The notes below the pieces were generated by a model. That model did no database searches and was not told the origin of the DNA. It saw nothing but the letters and a program-made list of their open reading frames with translations. The translations under genes and the position numbers were made by a program. A DNA stretch of 64,000 nucleotides from Mangrovicoccus ximenensis (GTDB taxonomy: Bacteria; Pseudomonadota; Alphaproteobacteria; Rhodobacterales; Rhodobacteraceae): positions 977,922 through 1,041,921 of the forward strand of contig NZ_QBKZ01000001.1 of assembly GCF_003056725.1 (NCBI RefSeq). Reading direction: 5' to 3'. Positions 26,471 through 35,313 of this stretch are shown here, piece by piece; position 1 is the first letter of the stretch; each line of letters begins with the position of its first letter.

Positions 26471-27318
26471 TGGCCGTTCCCTCGATCCTCGATGCCGATG
26501 TCCGCGGCCGCCGCGTGCTGGTGCGCGCCGACCTGAACGTGCCGGTCGAAGACGGCCGCGTGACCGACGCCACCCGCATCGAACGCTTCGCCGAGGGCAT
26601 GCGGGTGCTCTTGGAGCGCGGCGCGCGGCTGGTCATCCTGACCCATTTCGGCAGGCCCGATGCGGGCGAGCGCAACCCGGACTTCTCGGTCGACAAGCTG
26701 CGCCCCGCCCTGTCGAAGGCGCTCGGCGTGCAGGTGAAATTCTCCGATGTCTGCGCCGACGAAAGCGCGGTGATCCTCAGCCGCTCCCTGAGAGACGGCG
26801 AAGCTCTCCTCTGCGAGAACCTGCGCTACAACGCGGGCGAGACCGGCAACGATCCGGGCTTTGCCGCCGAACTGGCGCGGCTCGGAGACCTCTACGTGAA
26901 TGACGCGTTCTCCTGCGCCCACCGGGCGCATGCGTCGACGCATGCATTGGCGGGCCTCCTCCCCGCCTATGCCGGGCCGCTCCTGATCGGGGAACTCGAT
27001 GCGCTCTCTGCCTCCCTGGACGCGCCGGAGCGGCCCGCCTGCGCCATCGTCGGAGGCGCCAAGGTCTCCACCAAGATCGCGGTGCTGAAGAACCTCGTGA
27101 CGCGGCTCGACCACGTCATCATCGGCGGCGGCATGGCCAATACCTTCCTCGCCGCCCGCGGCGCGCCGATGGGCCGCTCGCTGCACGAGCCGGGCGAGCT
27201 GGAGACGGTGCAGGAGATCTTCGCCCTCGCCCAGGGCCATGGCTGCCGCCTCCACCTGCCGCTCGACGTGGTGGTGGCGCGCGAGTTCCGCGCCTTCGCC
27301 CCGGCCGACACGGTCGCG
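26470..27318 (+). pseudogene. pgk: Phosphoglycerate kinase, N-terminal ~280 residues
   Basis: The N-domain and part of the C-domain are clear: RVLVRADLNVPVEDG near residue 15, LTHFGRP (residues ~58-64), LLCENLRYNAGE, VNDAFSCAHRAHAST and VGGAKVSTKI near residue 197, then FLAARG and VVAREFRAFAP. Full-length PGK has ~395 residues with the nucleotide-binding GGGDS..A motif at the end, which is missing here. Sequence after ~27318 belongs to another gene in a different frame. Because the GGGDS part is lost, catalysis would be abolished. Confidence 0.88.
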
Positions 27319-27626
27319 TCCTTGCGGGCGCGGCCGGCGGGCTGCTTGCGGGCAGCCTCGGGCTTCTCGACGCGGCGACCTTCCGGGCGCCGGAGTCGAT
27401 CATGCTCTTCGCGCTGGCCGTGGTCGGCGGCGCCGGGTCCTGGCTCGGCGTGGTGATCGCGGGCATCCTCTACCGGGTGCTGCCGGCGCTGTTCAATAAC
27501 TGGGGGATAGATGCCGACCTGACGCTGGTGATTTTCGGCGCGGCGCTGCTGCATGCGCTGATCACCGCGCCCGAGGGCCTGTCGGGGCAGATTCTCGCCC
27601 TCTTCCGCCGGAGGGCGAAGGCATGA
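27319..27626 (+). pseudogene. livM: Branched-chain amino acid ABC transporter permease (LivM type), C-terminal fragment
   Basis: From ~27319 the third frame reads VLAGAAGGLLAGSLGLLDAATF, then ESIMLFALAVVGGAGSWLG-VVIAGILYRVLP and ITAPEGLSGQILALFRRRAKA, the end of a LivM-type permease. Only ~100 of ~320 residues are present. Its stop overlaps the ATG of the LivG gene (ATGA), preserving the native operon end while the 5' portion is replaced by pgk. Confidence 0.75.
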
Positions 27627-27997
27627 TCGAGATCTCGGACCTGACCGTCAGATTCAGCGGCGTCACGGCCATCGACGCGCTGAGCGTCGCCTTCACCCGG
27701 CCGGTCAACGGCATCATCGGCCCGAACGGCGCGGGCAAGACCACGACGATGAACGCGATCTCGGGCTTCGTCGCCTGTTCCGGCAGCCTGCGCCATGACG
27801 GCGAGGAGATCGGCCGCCTGCCGCCCTACCGGCGCACCCGCTGGGGGCTGCGCCGGTCCTTCCAGCGCGAGCAGATCGCGGGCGATCTGAGCATCGCGGA
27901 GAACCTCCAGGCGATCCTCGACGGCCTGCCCATGTCCCGCGCCGAGAAGCGCCGCGCGCTCGCCGAGGCGCTGGAGGCGACCGGGCTCCGCGCGGCT
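27623..27997 (+). pseudogene. livG: Branched-chain amino acid ABC transporter ATP-binding protein (LivG type), N-terminal fragment
   Basis: About 125 residues: Walker A GPNGAGKTT near residue 33, TTMNAISGF, and RRSFQREQIAGDLSIAENLQ covering the Q-loop. The frame stops resembling an ABC ATPase after LEATGLRAA, so the signature LSGG, Walker B and His switch are absent. The minus-strand ferredoxin fragment begins at the same point. Confidence 0.8.
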
Positions 27998-28595
27998 CGC
28001 CCAGGGCAAAGCCGCCGCGGCCGCCGGGCTCGGTCTGGCGCAGCGCGTCGATCGTCACGCGGAATTCGCCGAGCGCGCCCTGCGCCTTGCGCAGCCGTCC
28101 CTCGATCACGTCGAAGGCGCGGCTGTCGGGCAGCTCGCCTGCCTGTTCCAGAAGCACGGTGACGCCCAGGTGCGGGGCAAGCTGCGCCGCTGCTTCCAGC
28201 GCGGCTTCCGCCTCGCCGAGGATCAGGCAGAGCCCTTCGGACACCACGTCGAGCGACTTCTCGGGCGCGGCGGGCAGCAGCGCCTCGGCGACGAGGGCGG
28301 ACATTTTGGGTAGTTTCGACGCCGGATCGGCGCTCCACCCGGCCCGGTCGCGGAGGTCTAGAAGCGGGGCCGGCTCCACCCCAAGCTCTTCGGCGAGGGC
28401 CTCGAAGGTGCGCGACTCCTGGGTGCAGCAGATCACCGCTTCTCCCTGCGTCAAGGCCTTGGCCGCGAGGTCGATCTGAGCGGTGCAAAGCGCCTTGCAG
28501 GGGGTCCGGACCGCCACGCCCGCCGAGTCGGCCAGGGCCTCTGCCCCGATCGTCTGGGTTCCCATGCAATCACATGTTATCAGGGTCTTGGTCAC
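27998..28595 (-). pseudogene. Formate-dehydrogenase-associated 4Fe-4S protein, N-terminal fragment
   Basis: The first ~199 residues (MTKTLITCDCMGTQTIGAEA start, CKALC near residue 34, VICCTQESRTFEALAEE near 55) resemble the N-terminal part of the large 4Fe-4S binding protein that accompanies fdh and DUF3305/DUF3306 genes in Rhodobacterales. The C-terminal part, where the cluster-binding cysteines of such proteins lie, is missing: resemblance ends at GRGGFALGEP. It is divergent from the DUF3305-DUF3306 pair, the expected neighbourhood. Function in maturation or electron transfer for formate dehydrogenase is inferred. Confidence 0.65.
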
Positions 28596-28937
28596 GCTTT
28601 CCTCCCTGGCGGGCAGGCCTGATCGGCGCCTGCCGTCGCTCGGCTAGACCCCCAGCTATCCTTGATTCGCCCCGGTCCACAACTCAATTTCTGCGGGCGC
28701 TGGCGCCTGCGGGGGCGGCCTGCGCGGCGCGGATGGCCCGGGTGATTCGGATGCCGCGGCGCAGCACTCCGATCCGCCAAATCGCCGCCCCGGACAGATT
28801 GTCCTTGATACCTTCAGCACCCCCTTGGGGCAGGACAAAATGTCCAGAGTTCGCCCAAGAATTGAGCGCGTTGCGAATTGGCCCTTTCTTGCGGCGAATT
28901 ACCTGCTTCTATCGGGAGCGGAGAAGGACGGGATATC
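28596..28937. other. Divergent promoter region of the formate dehydrogenase accessory genes
   Basis: About 340 bp between the divergent 4Fe-4S and DUF3305 genes. No gene is supported. The right half (28830-28935) is visibly more A+T-rich and contains the palindrome at 28833-28845. Confidence 0.5.
28833..28845. promoter_or_regulatory. Palindrome GGACA-AAA-TGTCC
   Basis: A perfect 5-bp inverted repeat with AAA spacer, about 93 bp upstream of the DUF3305 start within the divergent control region. It is a possible operator; no factor can be named. Confidence 0.4.
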
Positions 28938-29501
28938 GTGACAGGCCATCCGAGCAACGACCAATACATGCCGGTGGGCGTCGTGATCCGGCGCACCCCG
29001 GGCGTCACCCGCTGGGCGAAATGGGCCTGGCAGGCGGTTGCCGTGCTGCCCGGCGCCGGGCCGGCGGACTGGCGCGAGCTGCGCCGCGAGGGCGAAGCCG
29101 TGGAATACCATGCCGCCACCGTGCCGCTCGAACTCTACCGGGCCGAGACCGAGGCCTATCTGCACGGCATCACCGCCCGCACGCCCAGCGTCTATGTCGT
29201 GATGCGCCATTGCACCGGAGACCATCCCTTCGAGATCGCGCTGATCACCGCTTCGCCCTACGAGGCGCAGGACTACTGCGACAGCGGCGAGGACATCGTC
29301 GAGAAGGTGCCGATGCCCGCGGGGCTTCTGGCGTGGGTCGGCGATTTCGTCGAGCGCCACCATCACGAGGAAGAATTCGTCAAGCGCCGCCGCGACCGCG
29401 CCAAGGTCGACGGCAAGCAGGACGGGATCGGCGATCCGCGCATCGCCAAGCCCGGTGACATCTACGCCTCGCCCGCGCTCAAGCGGGAGCGGCTGCAATG
29501 A
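28938..29501 (+). CDS. DUF3305 domain-containing protein
   Basis: A 187-residue protein matching the DUF3305 family: MPVGVVIRRTPGVTRWAKWAWQ at residues 11-32, then VEYHAATVPLELYRAETEAY and PFEIALITASPYEAQDY. This family occurs next to DUF3306, a 4Fe-4S protein and formate dehydrogenase genes, and is thought to support assembly or regulation of that enzyme; the biochemical role is unknown. GTG 28938 has GAGAAGGA upstream. DUF3306 starts inside its stop codon (ATGA). Confidence 0.85.
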   Translation: MTGHPSNDQYMPVGVVIRRTPGVTRWAKWAWQAVAVLPGAGPADWRELRREGEAVEYHAATVPLELYRAETEAYLHGITARTPSVYVVMRHCTGDHPFEIALITASPYEAQDYCDSGEDIVEKVPMPAGLLAWVGDFVERHHHEEEFVKRRRDRAKVDGKQDGIGDPRIAKPGDIYASPALKRERLQ

Positions 29502-29962
29502 GCGATTTCTGGTCCCGCCGCCGCGCTGCCGTCGAGGCCGAGACCCGCGCCGAAGAGGCTGCGCAGGAAGAGCTGCGCCGTGCCGAGACCGAGGCCGCGC
29601 TGGACGAGAAGACCGACGAGGAACTGCTGGAGGCGGCGGGGCTGCCGCTGCCCGAGGAGATCACCGGCGGCGAGATGGCGCGCCGGTTCCTCGAGGCGCA
29701 GCTGCCGAAGCGGCTGAAGACCCGCGCGCTCAGGGCGCTGTGGCGGTCGAACCCGGTGCTGGCCTGCCTCGACGGGCTGAACGACTACGACGACGATTTC
29801 ACCTCCGCTGCCGCGCAGCCGCTCCTCGACACGACCTACCGGGTCGGCAAGGGGCTGCAGGCGCATCTGGACCATATCGCGAAGGCGGCCGAGCCCGCGG
29901 AGCTGCCCGAGGCGGAACCCGGGGCGGACCAAGACGCCGCCGCGGTGCTGGCCGAGGCCGGG
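29498..29962 (+). CDS. DUF3306 domain-containing protein, probably 3'-truncated
   Basis: About 155 residues of DUF3306: MSDFWSRRRAAVEAE start, an acidic coiled region, PEEITGGEMARRFLEAQLPKR, LKTRALRALWRSNPVLACLDGLNDYDDDF and a following helical segment. Family members end in an Arg-rich tail; here the frame reads TTPAWPS and stops at 29986, coinciding with the truncated amidohydrolase on the other strand, so the last part is probably foreign. It is translationally coupled to DUF3305. Confidence 0.8.
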
Positions 29963-30249
29963 ACAACGCCCGCCTGGCCGTCATAGGCGCCGCCCTGGCC
30001 GACGGTGTCGAGATGCGAGCCGACATGCAGCGCTGGCGCGCTGCGGTCGGCGCCGGCCATGCGGGCAAAGAGGTTGCCTGCCGCGTCGGTCGAGATCTCC
30101 AGCCCGAGCGCGGCCGCCTCGTCGCGGATCACGTCATGGGCGCGGCTTTCGAGGTCCGAATAGGACGGCCGGGTCCAGCCGGGTCCGTCCCGGCCGATGT
30201 CATTCACCCGGGCGAGCACCCGCTCGACGGTCTCGCGGATCGCGCTCAT
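29963..30249 (-). pseudogene. M20 family Zn-dependent amidohydrolase (carbamoylase/allantoate type), N-terminal fragment
   Basis: The first ~95 residues show the family start: RVLARVNDIGRDGPGWTRPSYS, DAAGNLFARMAG, and the metal-ligand motif HVGSHLDTVGQGGAYDGQAGV with the His/Asp of the bimetal centre. The sequence then becomes unrelated at the junction with DUF3306. Family enzymes hydrolyse N-carbamoyl-amino acids, ureidoglycolate-type or allantoate substrates. ATG 30249 overlaps the upstream dehydrogenase stop (ATGA). Confidence 0.8.
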
Positions 30250-31205
30250 GCTCCCGCCGCCTCCGTGCCCAGCCGGTCGGCATTCACGCAGGTCGCGGGC
30301 AGTCCGCCCTTCAGCACGGTGACGACATTTGCGGCCGCGCCGCGGGCGACGCGGATCAGCGCCTCCTCGGTGGTGGCGCCCAGATGCGGGGTGAAGATCA
30401 CCTGCGGGAAGGCCGCGAGCGGCCCTTCGGGCGCACCATGCTCGTAGACGTCGAGCCCGGCCGCCGCGACCTGGCCAGAAGCCAGCGCGCCGGCCAGCGC
30501 TGCCTCGTCCAAGATGCCTTGGCGCGCGGTATTGACCAGGATCGCCCCTGGCTTCATTGCGGCGAAGCGGGCGGCATTCATCATGTGGCGGGTCTCGGGG
30601 CGCATCGGCGTGTGCAGCGACACCAGGTCGGCGCGGGCGAGCCCCTCCTCCAGCGTCGCGACACGTTCGTAGCCGCCGGTTTCGGGCGCGCGCGGCGAAT
30701 GCACCAGAACGGTCATGCCGAGCGCCAGATCCAGCATCGCGGCAAGCTGCCGGCCGATATTGCCCCAGCCGACGATCAGCGCGGTCTTGCCCTGCAGCTC
30801 CATGAAGGAGGCGCTTTCGCGGAAGCCCTTCTGTCCGGCGCGCTCTGCCCGGTCGCCTCCGGCGATGCCCCGCGCCGCTGCCAGAGCGAGCCCCAGCGCG
30901 ATTTCCGCCACCGAGCGGGCATTGGCGCCGGGCATGTTGCAGACCGGGATGCCGCGGGCCGAGGCGGCATCCTTGTCCACCGCGTCGTGGCCACTGCCAT
31001 GGACCGAAATCGCGCGCAGCTTTCCCGCGGCGGCGATCGCGTCGCGCGACAGCCCGGCATCGCGGGTGATGACGGCATCGCAATCGCCGATCAGCCCGGC
31101 GACGGTGCCCATGTCGGCGGCCGGACAGCGCACCGGCTCGATCCCCTCGGCACGCAGCAGCGCGTGACCTTCCTCGTGAATCGGCTGGATGATGAGACAT
31201 TTCAT
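30246..31205 (-). CDS. D-isomer specific 2-hydroxyacid dehydrogenase (NAD-dependent)
   Basis: A complete 319-residue enzyme. The substrate lobe contains ISVHGSGHDAVD near residue 70; the NAD domain has IVGWGNIGRQLAAMLD (GxGxxG-type) near residue 147. Catalytic Arg (NTARQGILDE), Glu/Asp (GLDVYEHGAPEG) and His (TPHLGATTEEA) motifs are all present. It should interconvert a D-2-hydroxyacid and its 2-oxoacid. ATG 31205 overlaps the GntR stop and its own stop overlaps the M20 start, so the three genes form a tightly coupled operon. Confidence 0.93.
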   Translation of the reverse strand: MKCLIIQPIHEEGHALLRAEGIEPVRCPAADMGTVAGLIGDCDAVITRDAGLSRDAIAAAGKLRAISVHGSGHDAVDKDAASARGIPVCNMPGANARSVAEIALGLALAAARGIAGGDRAERAGQKGFRESASFMELQGKTALIVGWGNIGRQLAAMLDLALGMTVLVHSPRAPETGGYERVATLEEGLARADLVSLHTPMRPETRHMMNAARFAAMKPGAILVNTARQGILDEAALAGALASGQVAAAGLDVYEHGAPEGPLAAFPQVIFTPHLGATTEEALIRVARGAAANVVTVLKGGLPATCVNADRLGTEAAGA

Positions 31206-31755
31206 GAACGGCGGGCCTTCTGGTCTTCGAGCGCGTCGAGCCGTTCGAGGACGGCATCGCGGGCATGGGAAAGGTGGTCGGTCATCAGCCGGGCGGCGGC
31301 ATCGCCGTCGCCCCGGCCGAGGGCGTCGAGGATCGCGAGATGCTCCTCGAAGCCGCTGAGATAGCGTTCGGGCACCTGGGAACGGTCGAACATGCAGGTG
31401 CGGCGGCGCAGCCCGGCGACCACATCGATCACCGCGCGGTTGTTCTGCGCGTCGAGCATCATCGCGTGGAATGCGTCGTCGAGCTCCCACTGGCCGCCAT
31501 TCCCGCGGCCGGCGATGAAGGCGCGGGTGCGCGCGGCCATCTCCTCGATCCGCGCGGGGGCAAGCGCCGTGGCGGCGGCCCGGGTGGCTTCGGGCTCCAG
31601 CTGGAGGCGGAGGAAGAAGATTTCCTCGATCTCGGCACGGGGCAGGCGGCGCACCTTGAGGAAGCGGCCCTCCTGCACGGCGAGCCCCTCGCTCTCGATC
31701 CGCTTGATCGCCTCGCGCACCGGCGTGCGCGACATGCCGAGCGCCTCGCCGCCGC
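31202..31755 (-). CDS. GntR family transcriptional regulator (FCD domain), 5'-truncated
   Basis: From MSRTPVREAIKRIESEGLAV the protein has the recognition helix and wing of a GntR HTH, then an FCD effector domain (LRLQLEPEATRAAATAL, DDAFHAMMLDAQNN, EHLAILDALGRGDGDAA, LSHARDAVLERL). The first HTH helices are missing: upstream in-frame text (AAELPGGGEALG) only resembles the family for a few residues, so a junction lies at about 31750. ATG 31735 is the first internal start. DNA binding is probably impaired. It leads the dehydrogenase/amidohydrolase operon and presumably regulated it. Confidence 0.8.
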
Positions 31756-31891
31756 CCGGCAGCTCCGCCGCGCGAACGCCGGATGCGGGACCAACCGGCC
31801 CGGCCGCGGCTGCTGCGCCCCCCTCCGGACAGAGCCATGCCGATTGAGGGACGGACGCTCGCAGGAGGGACGCACCAGCCCGGCGCCGGTG

Positions 31892-32505
31892 CTAGCCCGC
31901 GACTTCGACGCTGAGAACCGTGGGCAGGTGGCGGGCGATCTCCTGCCAGCTCTCGCCCTCGTCGGCGCTGGCGAAGACCGAGCCGGTATTGGTGCCGAAG
32001 AACACGGAGGCCGGGCGGCCCGGCCCGACCGCCATCGCCTGGCGCAGCACGGTGAAATAGCAGGCCTCCTGCGGCAGGCCCTCGCGGCAGGCGCGCCAGC
32101 TTTCCCCGGCATCCTCCGATTTCCATACCGCCGCCTTCGCCCCGGGCGGAAACCGCCCCTGGCTGTCGCCGTTCAGGGGCAGCACCCAGAGCATGTCCGG
32201 GTCCCCGGGATGGACCCCCACCGGGAAACCGAAGGCCGAGGGCAGCCCCTCGGCGATGTCGTCCCAGCTGCGCCCGCCGTCGCGGGAGCGGAAGACGCCG
32301 TGATGGTTCTGTTGATAGAGCACCCCGCCCGGCCCCCGGCCGATGTTGTGGACGCAATGGCCGATCTCGTCCGGCGCCCCGAAAGGACTGCGCGGCGGCG
32401 CGGCGGTGTTCGAGCGCCGCACGCGCCGTTCCCAGCTGGCGCGGCCATCCTCGGTGGCGAAGACCCCGGCGGCGGAGATGCCGACCCAGAGCGCGGCGGG
32501 ACTGT
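31892..32505 (-). pseudogene. WD40/YVTN/BNR-repeat-like exo-sialidase-fold protein, C-terminal fragment
   Basis: About 204 residues with three Asp-box-like repeats (SRDGGRSWDD, SEDAGESWRA, SADEGESWQE), typical of a beta-propeller. The text also has LWVGISAAGVFATEDGRASW and VFFGTNTGSVFASADEG. Proteins of this type are ~350-380 residues; the N-terminal propeller blades are absent because the plus-strand peptide-binding gene begins at ~32505. Substrate or ligand unknown. Confidence 0.75.
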
Positions 32506-34310
32506 CGGACGCGCCCGCAGAGGCGCTGCCCCCCGCCGCGGAGCGGCTGCCGCGCAATCCGCGGATCATCGATCTCGCGCGGCTCGGCCATGTGCCCGGT
32601 CGGCAGGGCGGCGAGCTGCGCATCATGATCGGCAGCCAGCGCGACATCCGGCTGATGCCGATCTTCGGCTATTCGCGGCTGATCGGCTATGACCGCAACC
32701 TGGATTTCGTCGCCGACATCCTCGAATCCTACGAGATTTCCGAGGACCGGGTCTTCACCTTCCGCCTGCGCGAAGGCCACCGCTGGTCGGATGGCAGCCC
32801 GCTGACGGCGGAGGATTTCCGCTATGCCTGGGAAGACGTGATGATGGACCCGGACCTGCCCGGCGTGCCGATCGAGCTGATCCCCGACGGCGTCCCGCCG
32901 GACTTCTCGGTCATCGACGCGCGGACGGTCCGCTATGAATGGCCGGTGCCGAACCCGGGCTTCCTGCCGGCGCTCGCGGCGCCCTCGCCGCCGCAGCTCG
33001 TCGCGCCCTCGGCCTATCTCAAGCAGTTCCATGCAAAGTACCAGACCGTGGCGGCGCTCGAAACGGCGGTCGAGGCGAACCGGGTCGATGACTGGCGGGC
33101 GCTGCACACCAAGATGTGCCGGACCAACCGGCCGGAAAATCCCGACCTGCCGACGCTCGAACCCTGGCGGCCGCGGACCGCGCCGCCCGCCCAGCGGTTC
33201 GTGTTCGAGAGGAACCCCTATTTCCACCGCACCGACGAGACCGGAGTCCAGCTCCCCTATGTCGACCGGGTCCTCCTGGATGTCAGCTCCTACGAGATCA
33301 TCCCCGCGAAGGTGGCCGCCGGGGACAGCGACCTGCAGGCCACGGCGATCAGCTTCAACCACTACACGGTGCTGAAGGAAGCGGAGAAGCGCGTGCCGGT
33401 CAACGTGCTGCTGTGGAAGGGCACGCAGGGCTCGCGGCTGGCGCTCTATCCCAACATGACCTGCCAGGATCCGGTCTGGAGCGTGCTGTTCCGCGATGTC
33501 CGGGTGCGCCGGGCGCTGTCGCTGGCGATCGACCGCACCGAGATCAACAAGGCGCTGTTCTTCGGCCTGTGCACCGAAAGCGCCAATACCGTCCTGCCCG
33601 CGAGCGCGCTGCACCGGCCGGAATATTCCGCCGCCTGGGCCTATCACGATCCAGACCAGGCGAATGCGCTGCTCGACGCGGCGGGGCTGTCGCGGCCCGC
33701 GCTCGACGGGCGGCGGCGGCTGCCGGACGGGCGGGTTGCCGGGATCATCGTCGAGACGGCCGGCGAAAGCTCCGTCGAGACCGACGTCCTGGAACTGATT
33801 ACCGAGCATTTCCGGCGGATCGGGCTGGCGCTGTGGACCCGCAGCTCCCAACGCGACATCTTCCGCAGCCGCATCCTGGCCGGGCAGGTGCTGATGTCGG
33901 TCTGGGTGGGGATCGACAACGGCATTCCCACCAGCGAGATGCCGCCCTCCGAGCTGGCGCCGACCTCCGAGGACCAGCTCCAATGGCCGGCCTGGGGACT
34001 GCACTACATGTCGGGCAGCCGCCAGGGCACGGCGCCCGAGCTGCCGGAGGTGCAGCGGCTCGTCGATCTGATGAAGGCGTGGAAGCGCACCCGCTCGGCC
34101 GCCGAACGGCGGGCGGTCTGGGGCGAAATGCTGGCGATCCATGCCGACCAGGTGTTCTCCATCGGGACGGTCTGCAACGCGCCGCAGCCGGTGCTGCGCG
34201 CGCGCGACCTGCGCAACGTCCCCGAAGAGGCGTATTTCGGCTACAGCCCGACCTCGATGCTGGGGATCTACAATCCCGACACCTTCTGGCGCGACACGGA
34301 CGGGAGCTGA
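32506..34310 (+). CDS. ABC transporter substrate-binding protein, family 5 (peptide type), 5'-truncated
   Basis: About 600 residues of an SBP_bac_5 protein: GELRIMIGSQRDIRLMPIFG near its start, FTFRLREGHRWSDGSPLTAEDF (the family signature), a middle YVDRVLLDV block, VRVRRALSLAIDRTEIN and a C-terminal YNPDTFWRD. No signal peptide is present; the frame upstream of ~32506 is unrelated and overlaps the BNR fragment, so the true N-terminus is lost. Members bind peptides, nickel or sugars/opines in the periplasm. Two permease genes follow directly, completing a Dpp/Opp-like operon without its ATPases. Confidence 0.85.
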
Positions 34311-34314
34311 GGCG

Positions 34315-35313
34315 ATGCTGAGATACATAGCCTGGCGCATCCTCGTCATGGTGCCGACCCTGGTCCTGATCTCGATGCTGGTCTTCGCCATCATCGAGCT
34401 GCCGCCCGGCGACTATTTCGAGAGCTACATCCAGGAGCTGCGGGTCCTCGGCGAGCAGGCCGACCTGCAGGAGATCATCGAGCTGAAGGCGCGCTACGGC
34501 TTCGACGACCCGCTGCCGCTGCGCTATTTCAACTGGGTCACCGGCATGCTGCACGGCGATTTCGGCTATTCCTTCGACTACCGGATGCCGGTCAGCGACG
34601 TGGTCGGCGACCGGCTGTTCCTGACCATCCTGGTCTCGGTGCTGACCATCGCCTTCACCTGGATCGTCGCCTTCCCCATCGGGCTCTACTCGGCCACGCA
34701 CCAGTACAGCTGGGGCGATTACGGCCTGACCTTCCTGGGGCTGATCGGGATCGCGATCCCGCAATTCATGATCGCCATCATCATGATGTATTTCGGCAAT
34801 ATCTGGTTCGGCATCTCGATCGGCCACCTGATGGATCTCGAATATCTCGGCCAGCCGATGAGCTGGGACAAGGCCGTGTCGATCGCCGAGCACATCTGGA
34901 TCCCGGTGATCATCATCGGCACGGGCGGCACGGCGGCGATGATCCGGCGGCTGCGCGCGAACCTGCTCGACGAGCTGCGCAAGCAATATGTCACCACCGC
35001 CCGTGCCAAGGGGCTGTCCCCGGCCAAGGTCGTGGTGAAATATCCGCTGCGCATGGCGCTGAACTTCTTCATCGCCGATATCGGCTCGCTCTTGCCGGCG
35101 ATCATCTCCGGGGCCGAAATCACCGCGATCGTGCTGTCTCTCGAGACCACCGGGCCGATGCTGATCCGGGCGCTGCAGGCGCAGGACATGTATCTCGCGG
35201 GCTCCTTCCTGATGTTCCTCGCCTTCCTGACGGTGGTCGGGGTGCTGATCTCGGATATCGCGCTGGCGCTGCTCGACCCGCGGATCCGGCTGGACGGGAC
35301 GCGCCGCGGATGA
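34315..35313 (+). CDS. ABC transporter permease, DppB/OppB type
   Basis: A complete 332-residue inner-membrane permease. It starts MLRYIAWRILVMVPTLVLIS with the first helix, carries a periplasmic loop with ADLQEIIELKARYGFDDPLP, five further helices, and the EAA-type coupling helix around YVTTARAKGLSPAKVVVKY near residue 240. ATG 34315 lies 4 bases after the binding-protein stop. It pairs with the next permease to import the substrate captured by the upstream binding protein. Confidence 0.92.
   Translation: MLRYIAWRILVMVPTLVLISMLVFAIIELPPGDYFESYIQELRVLGEQADLQEIIELKARYGFDDPLPLRYFNWVTGMLHGDFGYSFDYRMPVSDVVGDRLFLTILVSVLTIAFTWIVAFPIGLYSATHQYSWGDYGLTFLGLIGIAIPQFMIAIIMMYFGNIWFGISIGHLMDLEYLGQPMSWDKAVSIAEHIWIPVIIIGTGGTAAMIRRLRANLLDELRKQYVTTARAKGLSPAKVVVKYPLRMALNFFIADIGSLLPAIISGAEITAIVLSLETTGPMLIRALQAQDMYLAGSFLMFLAFLTVVGVLISDIALALLDPRIRLDGTRRG

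Noticed and set aside
31206..34394. Long minus-strand extension upstream of the D-2-hydroxyacid dehydrogenase frame
   Set aside because: It runs opposite the peptide-binding protein and through the GntR gene in another frame; homology starts only at ATG 31205.
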